From: UBA1756 sp045627805
GTDB taxonomy: Bacteria > Bacteroidota > Bacteroidia > Bacteroidales > WCHB1-69
Length of the DNA stretch: 35,252 bases
Assembly (NCBI GenBank): GCA_045627805.1
Contig: JAZQOJ010000183.1
Coordinates: forward strand, 1 to 35,252
Direction: 5' to 3'
Of the stretch, positions 8,826 to 15,579 are shown in pieces (the first letter of the stretch is position 1; each line of letters begins with the position of its first letter). Both the position numbers and the translations under genes were made by a program. The notes below the pieces were generated by a model, which ran no database searches, was not told the DNA's origin, and was given only the letters and a program-made list of their open reading frames with translations.

Positions 8826-9283
8826 ACCGCGCGTATCTTCCTCCACTCGTTCAATCTGGATCTAAACTGGTTCTGCCAGGTCCCGATATCAGCGGCTGCA
8901 CCAGAGCCTCCGCCGTTATTTAACTTTGAGTAGGAATAACCGCCAAAAGACTCTGACTGATACGGACCGCTCAACTGGGCGTCGCCAGAATTAGCGGTAA
9001 CCCAGGTCTGGATATCAGTAAGCAGGCCCATAGCGGCACGGGGTACCGCCATAGGCCATATCGCTCCATTAAAGACCTCGTCGGTCAATCCTGTGCAAGG
9101 ATATTTATAAACGCCGTCGTTAAAAACGCTACCAGCGATACGGAAGTACTGATTAGTCTGCAGAGAACCAGCCGCAACCAGATCTGACAGGTCAATCTGA
9201 CCGCCAGAAATGGTAAACCGCCCAAACGCCCTCGAAGTCTCGAAGTAGTTATTTAATTCAGCGCAAAACTCAGTCAAATCCAT
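8822..9283 (-). CDS. Head-tail connector-like protein
   Basis: 153 residues, first gene after the capsid. MDLTEFCAELNNYFE, then a beta region (RFTISGGQIDL, QYFRIAGSVFNDG) and a C-terminal segment (GTWQNQFRSRLNEWRKIRAV) look like the connector/adaptor proteins that follow capsid genes in Clostridia siphoviruses. GAGGG precedes the ATG. I do not recognise a named family with certainty; the role is inferred from position and the Ser/Gly-rich helical C-terminus. Confidence 0.55.
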   Translation of the reverse strand: MDLTEFCAELNNYFETSRAFGRFTISGGQIDLSDLVAAGSLQTNQYFRIAGSVFNDGVYKYPCTGLTDEVFNGAIWPMAVPRAAMGLLTDIQTWVTANSGDAQLSGPYQSESFGGYSYSKLNNGGGSGAAADIGTWQNQFRSRLNEWRKIRAV

Positions 9284-9286
9284 TTA

Positions 9287-9700
9287 TCAACCCTCGCCGT
9301 TTGTCTCTTCCAGAGTAAGGCCTGAGAGGTCAAATCTCTGGGTGCCAGTCTTGCCATTCGAATCAGTCTGTACAACAACGAACTTCTGATCGTTCTTGTT
9401 GGTAACCTTAAATACGCCATTCTTGTCAGGATCATTGATGATCTCAATAAGGCCAGAACCCTGGCTCGGTTTCATTCCGACCTTAACTGACGCGAGGTCA
9501 GTAAATGTATTCTCTGCCAGAGTGAGGCATAAGAAATAGCCTGCACCCCACTGAGATACGATCGGGTTGTCGCCGCTAAGATACTTCAAAGTACCCGTAA
9601 TAGCGTCAGCCGATACCTCGACGTCCTCCTGCATATCGCTTACGAGAACGTCGAACAACTCGCTCTCACCATCCTCGGCATCTACGGTGAGAGCCGTCAG
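9287..9700 (-). CDS. Major capsid -1 frameshift extension (capsid-associated domain)
   Basis: This frame overlaps the end of the capsid gene, is open from the slippery site to 9287, and has no ATG until residue 23 of the extension, where no ribosome site is present. A TTG at 9656-9658 is possible but weak. Read by -1 shift it adds 137 residues to the 303-residue capsid protein, for 440 in all. The extension begins LTALTVDAEDGESELFDV as a linker and continues as a beta-rich domain (ITGTLKYLSG, YFLCLTLAENTF, KFVVVQTDSNG). Its role is probably a surface domain on a minority of capsid subunits, as with T7 gp10B. Confidence 0.7.
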   Translation of the reverse strand: MTALTVDAEDGESELFDVLVSDMQEDVEVSADAITGTLKYLSGDNPIVSQWGAGYFLCLTLAENTFTDLASVKVGMKPSQGSGLIEIINDPDKNGVFKVTNKNDQKFVVVQTDSNGKTGTQRFDLSGLTLEETNGEG

Positions 9701-9706
9701 GGGTTT
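9662..9706 (-). promoter_or_regulatory. -1 ribosomal frameshift signal at end of capsid gene
   Basis: The zero frame ends GAC-TCA-AAC-CCC-TGA. The heptamer A-AAC-CCC (9706-9700) obeys X-XXY-YYZ exactly and touches the stop codon. After the 5-nt spacer TGACG comes the perfect stem GCTCTCACC (9694-9686) with GGTGAGAGC (9670-9662) and a 15-nt loop. The -1 frame is open for 137 codons. Slippery site, spacer and stem were all read directly from the sequence. Confidence 0.8.
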
Positions 9707-10608
9707 GAGTCAATGGTGTTGATAGCGACACCATCCGCATATTCCATCCAGAGCTTCAATCCCATAAGAGCAAAGCTCTCGCCAACAGCTGTGCCGTAGT
9801 TACCCTGAGCGTGGAATCCGATAAACGGAGTATCACCGTCAACGGTGTAAACCAGGCCGAGCTTAGCAAACTCAGTAGACGGATCAACGTAATAAGCGTC
9901 GAGGTTATCAGCAGGAATACCGATAACTGTACCCTGGTCGATTTCTGAGGTTACGATCATAGTAGATGCACCGAGGAAATTCTGAACATAATCAAGGCCA
10001 AACGCTGTCTGGAGGTTGATCGTTGCATCGCCAAGATAATCGTAGAGGTCAAGCGTGTTAACGAAAACCACAACGTTTGTAGAGTTTCTTCTCAACTTCT
10101 TAAACTTATCCTTAACCTTACCGATAGCCATAGAAACGGCTTTCTGGAATGTTGAATAAGTGCCAGTCATAGCATAAGTATCGTCTGTGAGAGCGGTGAA
10201 GAAATCATCAAGTACAACACCCTGAAGCTCGTCAAGGAATGCGTCGTCTGACTTCTCGATTGAAACCTGCACGCCGTACTTGTCTACGTCCTCTACAGGT
10301 ACAGCCTTTGCGTACTTTCTGAGAGAGAGGTCACCGTAGCCAACAGCTGTGATCTTGGACTTGGAATAAGGGATAACGCAACCAGCGTCAACGTCGCCAT
10401 CTTCCAAAACAACCTCAGCCTTATAGGATACGAGCTTTGTGCCTGCGTCCTTCTTGATCTCACGGGAAATACCGAGTACATTCTTCAATTCATCCCAGTT
10501 CTTAGAAAATCTGGTAACGAAATCGACCTCGCGAGCCGCAACATCTGTATAGCTGTTAGGTAAACTGTCGCGGGGATTTGTTAATGTTTCTACACTTGTA
10601 GCTGCCAT
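9697..10608 (-). CDS. Major capsid protein (HK97-fold, inferred)
   Basis: 303 residues. The gene lies between scaffold and connector genes with a strong AAAGGAAG ribosome site. The start MAATSVETLTNPRDSLPNSY, the SREIKKDAGTKL strand, the helical spine region around FLDELQGVVLDDFFTAL and the end LMGLKLWMEYADGVAI fit the long N-arm, E-loop, P-domain and A-domain order of HK97-type capsid proteins in Clostridia phages. There is no N-terminal protease delta domain, consistent with a separate Gp20-type scaffold. The 3' end carries a frameshift signal. Confidence 0.88.
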   Translation of the reverse strand: MAATSVETLTNPRDSLPNSYTDVAAREVDFVTRFSKNWDELKNVLGISREIKKDAGTKLVSYKAEVVLEDGDVDAGCVIPYSKSKITAVGYGDLSLRKYAKAVPVEDVDKYGVQVSIEKSDDAFLDELQGVVLDDFFTALTDDTYAMTGTYSTFQKAVSMAIGKVKDKFKKLRRNSTNVVVFVNTLDLYDYLGDATINLQTAFGLDYVQNFLGASTMIVTSEIDQGTVIGIPADNLDAYYVDPSTEFAKLGLVYTVDGDTPFIGFHAQGNYGTAVGESFALMGLKLWMEYADGVAINTIDSNP

Positions 10609-10611
10609 ATA

Positions 10612-11217
10612 TTAGCTTCCTTTCTGATTGGAGATATAAGCCTTCCAAGCGGCCTGGCGCTCTGCGGTATCTTTGATCTCCATAATCTCTTTTTTTGTTT
10701 TCACCGCATTTGTGGAGTTAGACGGCGGTGTGGCCACGTTGGCACCCTCGGTAGAGGTGGTCGCAATAAAGTCGGACCATTCTGCCTTGATTGCCTTTGA
10801 AAGCGCATCCGCGTCTTTGAGTTTGCCCTCTTCGTCAAGCTCGATATCGTCAATGTTCGAAACCTTAAGGATCGCAGGAATTCGCTTGTCAGAAACGCCC
10901 GCATCTTTGAGCAACTGTTTATAAGCGCTCTCCTTCTTAACAGCCGTCTCCTTAGCAACGATGCCATTCTTGTAGGTTTCAAATTCTTCTTTGACAGCCT
11001 CGTACTTGACCTTATAAGGATCTTTCTCTGATTTCTTCTCTGCCTCAATGTACTGGTTCAACTGTTCCTGCACGGTGGGCAGCTTTTCTGCATCATCCTT
11101 GTACTTGTTGATCTCAGACTTCAAATAGTCGGTGCTCTCTGTGTGAGCCGCGATTATTTGCTCGGCCTTCTCTTCTTCGATGCCCAGAGCTGATAAAAAC
11201 TTCCTAGTCAATGCCAT
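10612..11217 (-). CDS. Scaffold protein (Gp20-type minor structural protein)
   Basis: 201 residues from the ATG at 11215-11217, which has AAGGAGAC upstream; an upstream start adds 13 residues without a ribosome site. The protein is Lys/Glu-rich and coiled-coil throughout (residues 20-110), with the pattern MALTRKFLSALGIEEEKAEQ, YKVKYEAVKEEFETYKNGI and KDAGVSDKRIPAILKV that is typical of the phage minor structural GP20 family. It is first in the capsid transcription unit and adjacent to the capsid gene. It should be expelled from the prohead before or during packaging. Confidence 0.88.
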   Translation of the reverse strand: MALTRKFLSALGIEEEKAEQIIAAHTESTDYLKSEINKYKDDAEKLPTVQEQLNQYIEAEKKSEKDPYKVKYEAVKEEFETYKNGIVAKETAVKKESAYKQLLKDAGVSDKRIPAILKVSNIDDIELDEEGKLKDADALSKAIKAEWSDFIATTSTEGANVATPPSNSTNAVKTKKEIMEIKDTAERQAAWKAYISNQKGS

Positions 11218-11271
11218 AGCGGGTGTCTCCTTTCCTTTGGTTGCAATTCTTCGCAATAACCCTCTATGGGC

Positions 11272-11300
11272 ATTATATGAAAAATTTAACCATTTGTCCG
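11272..11300 (-). promoter_or_regulatory. Promoter for scaffold-capsid unit
   Basis: The minus strand shows CGGACA (11300-11295), a 17-nt spacer, and a perfect TATAAT (11277-11272), about 55 nt upstream of the scaffold start. The -35 box overlaps the palindrome CCGTTTTAACGG at about 11298-11309, a possible operator. The gap 11218-11395 holds only this promoter, a terminator and a weak hairpin. Confidence 0.65.
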
Positions 11301-11351
11301 TTTTAACGGTCTAAAATTAAGACAAAGAACGCTCGTTCTATAACCAGGCAT

Positions 11352-11375
11352 AAAAAAAGGCGGGTAAAACCCGCC
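11352..11375 (-). terminator. Intrinsic terminator after gp10-like gene
   Basis: The minus strand reads GGCGGGT-TTT-ACCCGCC followed by seven T residues (11358-11352). This is a 7-bp GC-rich stem with a T-run, 20 nt beyond the stop of the gp10-like gene and upstream of the scaffold promoter. It separates packaging/portal transcription from capsid/tail transcription. Confidence 0.85.
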
Positions 11376-11395
11376 AAAACGGAAAACCGTGTACA

Positions 11396-11854
11396 TTAAT
11401 CACCAAACGTCTGCGCCAGCGAATCCTCCGCTATTTTCTTATACTTCTTCACGTTTTCAGAGATACCGCGCCGCAGGAAAGGTCTGGCCTTCATACCAGA
11501 GGTGCGGTGGAATTTGCCCTCGTCATCACGATAGGTCCACGCGGGGCCAGAATGGGTACCCTGGTCTCCCGTACCAAACTCGACATAAGGCGCGTATGCA
11601 ACATTTGTACCGACATAAACAGCGTGCTCAGAAACCTTAGCACCAGAAACCACAACACGGTGAGTGATTGAGTTTTTGAGAACACCCGTGTCGATTGGTT
11701 CTTTAGGTTTCCAGGTCGGATCGCTGATCTTGAGAACGACATCTCCCTCAGCCTCCAGGCCGATCGTCTCCAAAAGCGTCTCAATTCCCTCATCGGTCAG
11801 TTTTTTAATATCATCCGTGTGATCCGTTAATTTGAGATTAAAAGAATACGACAT
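11396..11854 (-). CDS. HK97 gp10-like head-tail joining protein
   Basis: 152 residues. The segment VYVGTNVAYAPYVEFGTG and the C-terminal GMKARPFLRRGISE are signature stretches of the HK97 gp10 family of tail-connector or tail-completion proteins. The start MSYSFNLKLTDHTDDIKKL is typical too. The gene follows MuF and is the last before a strong terminator. In most siphoviruses this family sits after the capsid, beside the terminator gene, so its place between MuF and scaffold is unusual. Confidence 0.8.
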   Translation of the reverse strand: MSYSFNLKLTDHTDDIKKLTDEGIETLLETIGLEAEGDVVLKISDPTWKPKEPIDTGVLKNSITHRVVVSGAKVSEHAVYVGTNVAYAPYVEFGTGDQGTHSGPAWTYRDDEGKFHRTSGMKARPFLRRGISENVKKYKKIAEDSLAQTFGD

Positions 11855-11880
11855 AAGAACATCCTCCCGCTATTTGCATT

Positions 11881-12852
11881 TTACACAGGTTTGTCTTTTA
11901 TCGGTGTTGATGTTTTATGAATAGCGGTCCACTTCCGATAACTCATTGCAGGCTGTGGAACATTCTTCAAATACGCACTGAGGTCAACCTTTGACACGCG
12001 GTAAACCATAGCACAACGGCAATTGTAGACCTCCGCTGGTGCGCCAGACTTATCGCCAGGATACATCAAACCATTTGAGAAACGCTTGTCGGTTTCCACC
12101 TGCTCACCGTCAATGGCCGCGTGACTCGCTCTGACACGCTCGTCGTGCGCCGCAACCCATTGTTTGACACCGTGTATGCCTTTCTTCTCGCCGCGATCGT
12201 AGGCGGCCTGTCGGCCAGAATTCTGCGCACACGTTACCATAGTCCTGGCGTTACGCAGAGCCGCGCGCCTATCCATCTCGGCCACACCTTGAACGCGCGT
12301 GGCGATCTTACCGACGGACTCTCCCTGCATTATTCCCTGGAGTACAGCTGACACAAGGTGCTCTCGGTTCCACCTCAGATCCTTAGGGATATCCACCCGT
12401 GGCAGGGGTAGCAATTCAGGCGTCTCATTTACCAGACGAGCAACGGTATCACGGTTATAAAGCGTATATGAGGTGTTGAGCAAAGAACCCTGCTCCACCT
12501 CAAAAGTACCGTAGTTATGATTTACAGCGAAAACATCAAGCGACGTGTCCGAAACGATCGCCATAGCAAACTGGTCGACCTTTACTAGATCCGCCGCCAG
12601 GGTGTCGGCCATTTCACGCCAGCGCTTACCGATAAGCACCTGTCCCAGGCGCCAGCGCTTATATTCCTCGTCGGAGATAAGGCCAGCCGCGAGGTCCTGC
12701 TGTTTCTGGGCGTCTTTGCGCGCAAAATCAGACATATACTGTTTGAATTTGCGCTCCAGATCCATAGCCGCCTCAGCATAGACCTGAGTAAGACGGGCAA
12801 TAAGAGCGGCCAACTCGTCGTCGCTATACTTTACACCTTCGTCGTCGGCCAT
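11881..12852 (-). CDS. Minor head protein, MuF / SPP1 gp7-like
   Basis: 323 residues. The N-terminal two thirds are helical and charged. The MuF core lies around residues 200-290: RRAALRNARTMVTCAQNSGR, then VRASHAAIDGEQV, PGDKSGAPAEVYNCRCAMVY, including the conserved NCRC. Members attach to the portal and are carried in the virion, some being ejected. Here MuF stops shortly after the core (about 35 residues), so it lacks a C-terminal toxin; ART-like domains sit instead in separate genes just upstream. GAGGGG precedes the ATG, 8 nt away. Confidence 0.9.
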   Translation of the reverse strand: MADDEGVKYSDDELAALIARLTQVYAEAAMDLERKFKQYMSDFARKDAQKQQDLAAGLISDEEYKRWRLGQVLIGKRWREMADTLAADLVKVDQFAMAIVSDTSLDVFAVNHNYGTFEVEQGSLLNTSYTLYNRDTVARLVNETPELLPLPRVDIPKDLRWNREHLVSAVLQGIMQGESVGKIATRVQGVAEMDRRAALRNARTMVTCAQNSGRQAAYDRGEKKGIHGVKQWVAAHDERVRASHAAIDGEQVETDKRFSNGLMYPGDKSGAPAEVYNCRCAMVYRVSKVDLSAYLKNVPQPAMSYRKWTAIHKTSTPIKDKPV

Positions 12853-12861
12853 TTATGCCCC

Positions 12862-14304
12862 TCACTCGCCCTGTGTGGCGTTTTCTTCGGTTTCTTGATC
12901 AGTTTCACCGCCCTGCTCGTCAGGCGCCTGAGAGCCAGCCTGAGCGGCCATTTGCTGCATAGCCAGAGCCATACGCTCCTGCTCTTCTTTTTCAAGTTTC
13001 TTCATCATATCCTCGTAAAGGTCGCCGTCGCCCAAAGTCTCCAGCATACGCTCAACGATGTAATCACGATCCAGATAATTAGCTGCTGTCGCGAGAACCT
13101 GCACTTGCTCTAATGTGTTGACGACCATACTCCTGGTGAACGTGACCTCGTACTCGGCAATGCCAGCAACGGCGGCCAGGCCATCAAGGAAATCGAGAAT
13201 ACAGTATTCAAACTCGTCGCATTTGGAGTTAAGCGGTTCGTAAGCCGCCTTGATCTGGGTAGCCGTTACCGCACCAGCGGCGATCTCCGCAGGATCAAGC
13301 GCCATAGCATCAACAAAGAGGTCGTGCTTAATACGCCCCAGCAAAGCCTCGCGTGCGGCAAAGGGAACATCAACCGTATGAGCCTCGGCACGGGCGCCAG
13401 TATCCTCGACCACGGCCGCCTTAACCGTTTTCATTCTTTCCAGGAATTTAGCAAGGTCGATATCGTCCATACCGCCAGCATTCTGGATCGTCCAGTAGAT
13501 CTGAGAGGCGTCGTCCAGGTCGTTAGCAAAGCCAGACTTGATAAGGTCATAACAATCAATCTGTTCACGCAGGCCGACAAGCTCGCTCTGGCGCTCAGGA
13601 TTGCCCCAGAGAGGCACGATCGGGAACGTCGGGTAGTTTTCACCGTCATAGATCACGCGACCGTCTGCAGGCGTTTCTAAGACCTTGAGTTTGTATTTGC
13701 TCTTGGGGTTTTTTACCTCAGGTGTGCCGTCACGCCAGATATACTCGGTATAGCCGTCGAGCTCATAAAGGGTAGCGCGCAACGGCTTGCTGTCGTCTAT
13801 TTGCCAGAAACGGATGCCAGCCTTTAAAGCGCCGTCCTCTTCATCATAAAGCGGTACGAATTCGGTAACCTTGAAAACATCAACGTGGTCGAGGTTATAA
13901 AAGCCAAAAGCGACGCCGCCAACCAGCGCGTCCTTTCCTATTTCCTGAAGTCGAGTATCAAAGTCCTGTCCGAATTTCTCCCTGGCAACCTTTGTGCTTT
14001 TTTTATCCCAGTTAGCACCGTTACCCAAAAGGTGCTGAACCTCCTGCGTAACAAAGATATGAAAAAACCGACACGCCATCTTCCAGTTTGAGCTGAAATT
14101 GTCAGGTACCGCCTGCCCCGCCATTGTATAAAGCAATTTGCGGTATTGGTTGATCGTGCGGTTCTTATGAGCGTTATATTCATACGCCACCACGGCATCC
14201 TGGAAAAGCGCTGAGCCTTTATGATCCTCGATTGCGGAATGGACAAAATCCATCCGCTTGTCCTCCGCCTGGCCAACCTCGATCAAATCCTGGTACGTTT
14301 TCAC
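12862..14304 (-). CDS. Portal protein (SPP1 Gp6-like)
   Basis: 480 residues if it starts at the GTG at 14302-14304, which sits 8 nt after GGAGG; a TTG two codons earlier is too close to the ribosome site. Clues are SNWKMACRFFHIFVTQEVQH and KDALVGGVAFGFYNLD in the N-terminal third, PIVPLWGNPERQSELVGLRE in the middle, and GAVTATQIKAAYEPLNSK, all typical of the SPP1 Gp6 portal family. The C-terminus is a Gln/Glu-rich tail. As the dodecameric vertex it docks terminase and the head-tail connector. The neighbours are MuF and terminase, as expected. Confidence 0.93.
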   Translation of the reverse strand: MKTYQDLIEVGQAEDKRMDFVHSAIEDHKGSALFQDAVVAYEYNAHKNRTINQYRKLLYTMAGQAVPDNFSSNWKMACRFFHIFVTQEVQHLLGNGANWDKKSTKVAREKFGQDFDTRLQEIGKDALVGGVAFGFYNLDHVDVFKVTEFVPLYDEEDGALKAGIRFWQIDDSKPLRATLYELDGYTEYIWRDGTPEVKNPKSKYKLKVLETPADGRVIYDGENYPTFPIVPLWGNPERQSELVGLREQIDCYDLIKSGFANDLDDASQIYWTIQNAGGMDDIDLAKFLERMKTVKAAVVEDTGARAEAHTVDVPFAAREALLGRIKHDLFVDAMALDPAEIAAGAVTATQIKAAYEPLNSKCDEFEYCILDFLDGLAAVAGIAEYEVTFTRSMVVNTLEQVQVLATAANYLDRDYIVERMLETLGDGDLYEDMMKKLEKEEQERMALAMQQMAAQAGSQAPDEQGGETDQETEENATQGE

Positions 14305-14328
14305 TTCCAAACCCTCCCCAAAGCCTGA

Positions 14329-14466
14329 TTACTTCTTCTTGCTGTTTGTCTTTTTCTTTTTACGAGCATTCATCATTCTGCTGTTGTCAGCGATAACCGC
14401 CGCACGCATAGCCGCCGCAAACTTTGCCTCTTTTTCTTCACTGATCGTTTTCTTAATAACTGCCAT
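14329..14466 (-). CDS. Small Lys-rich protein (45 aa)
   Basis: A 45-residue ORF from the ATG at 14464-14466 with AAGGAGGC 5 nt upstream. It begins MAVIKKTISEEKEAKFAAAM and ends in a very basic tail with RKKKKTNSKKK. It lies 11 nt after the third leader-bearing protein and 24 nt before portal. The strong ribosome site and tight packing say it is real. The function is not recognised; the basic tail could bind DNA or RNA. Confidence 0.65.
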   Translation of the reverse strand: MAVIKKTISEEKEAKFAAAMRAAVIADNSRMMNARKKKKTNSKKK

Positions 14467-14477
14467 ATTGGCCTCCT

Positions 14478-15413
14478 TTATGCCTTAATAACCAGAGCCG
14501 AGCGGTCGATAACATTGTAGTAAGATCCACGCTTAATAACGTTATAACCCATTGCCACAGCATAGATACTCAGCGCGTCATCTGGACTAAATCGGACGTT
14601 TATACCGCGCGACCTGCGCTCCGATTGTATCTGAGAAACCAGCGAATCAATCTGATTAGCCGATTTCGGATTACGCCTACGCCACGTCGAAACCTTACTC
14701 TGCAGAGTGGTTGTGTCAATGACCTTCGCGGTCTTAGGATTAAGGACAGCGGTTATAGTTGTGCCTCCGTATCCCGATGAACGGCCACCAGTCATATCGA
14801 AGTATGTACCTGCACCAACAGCCTGTCCTCCCCTCTTACCTCCGATGTAGTTATACCTGGAGTACAGCGTCATATCTACAATATCCTGAGAGGTCATTTT
14901 TACGCTCGTGTTCGACTTATTCGTATAATTTACAGGGTTAACCTCGCGGATCATTACCTCAGATTTCGGTATGCCGTTTTTCTTCATAAACTGGTCAAAA
15001 CCAGCCTGATCAAGTACGATCGGCTTCTCGTTGACGCCAGCAACGAAAGTGAACTTCTGAGTCGCGTCAGGGATATCATCCAGCTGGTTAGGCAGGCCAG
15101 TATTCTGTGCCTGCTTTAAAACATTAGCAAGCGAACTATCATCCATAGCCGCCAGCCTAGCGACAGCATTTGATGTGGTTGTCGGATTGGTCGCAGGTCC
15201 AGCAGGCGCCGCAGGCGCGGGTGTAGCCGCCGCAGGTGAAGCGGGTGCCGCATTAGAAACAGCGGTCGCTGTAGCCGCAGAAACGCCACCAGGGCCAGCC
15301 GTAGAACCAGCTGAACCCATCATAGATCCTGACGCGGCACTACGCCTGGACGCAGATCCTGACGTACCACCACGACCGCCGCGTTTAAGCATTCTCAATT
15401 TGAAGTACAACAT
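14478..15413 (-). CDS. Leader-bearing protein with putative ART-fold domain (third paralogue)
   Basis: 311 residues in three parts. Residues 1-16 (MLYFKLRMLKRGGRGG) are a degenerate form of the leader of the two upstream proteins. Residues 17-85 are an Ala/Ser/Pro/Gly-rich linker. Residues about 110-311 are a globular domain with MIREVNP (Arg156) and GAGTYF (200-205) in a context like the G-x-G-x-YFA signature of PARP-type ADP-ribosyltransferases, then ending GYNVIKRGSYYNVIDRSALV. I infer an ART-like fold with low certainty; no catalytic Glu can be assigned. AAGGAGCG precedes the ATG. Confidence 0.55.
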   Translation of the reverse strand: MLYFKLRMLKRGGRGGTSGSASRRSAASGSMMGSAGSTAGPGGVSAATATAVSNAAPASPAAATPAPAAPAGPATNPTTTSNAVARLAAMDDSSLANVLKQAQNTGLPNQLDDIPDATQKFTFVAGVNEKPIVLDQAGFDQFMKKNGIPKSEVMIREVNPVNYTNKSNTSVKMTSQDIVDMTLYSRYNYIGGKRGGQAVGAGTYFDMTGGRSSGYGGTTITAVLNPKTAKVIDTTTLQSKVSTWRRRNPKSANQIDSLVSQIQSERRSRGINVRFSPDDALSIYAVAMGYNVIKRGSYYNVIDRSALVIKA

Positions 15414-15424
15414 AAGCGCGCTCC

Positions 15425-15568
15425 TTACTTCTTGCCCTTTTTGAGCTCTTTCTGGACCTCGTAGTACCCCTCTGGTCTTTTACCCAAAACCAGCGGTCCG
15501 CTGGACTCAAAAAAGCCTGGCATCTTCTCGTTTTTAGATCTCTTGCTGTTCTTTTTCTTTTCTGCCAT
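15425..15568 (-). CDS. Small Lys-rich protein (47 aa)
   Basis: A 47-residue ORF from the ATG at 15566-15568, with AAGGAGGC 4 nt upstream. It starts MAEKKKNSKRSKNEK, has a middle GPLVLGKRPEGYYEVQ, and ends in ELKKGKK, so it is basic at both ends. It lies between the second and third leader-bearing proteins with gaps of 11 nt on each side. The function is not recognised; it resembles the other 45-residue Lys-rich protein in composition but not clearly in sequence. Confidence 0.65.
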   Translation of the reverse strand: MAEKKKNSKRSKNEKMPGFFESSGPLVLGKRPEGYYEVQKELKKGKK

Positions 15569-15579
15569 AAATAGCCTCC

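Noticed and set aside
9287..9658. Independent gene starting at TTG 9656-9658
   Set aside because: TTG is a weak start, the only ribosome-site-like bases are part of the stem arm, and the frame is open upstream to the slippery site; frameshift extension is a better explanation, though separate initiation cannot be excluded.
11881..12852. MuF polymorphic toxin
   Set aside because: The protein ends about 35 residues after the MuF core, so there is no room for a C-terminal toxin domain.
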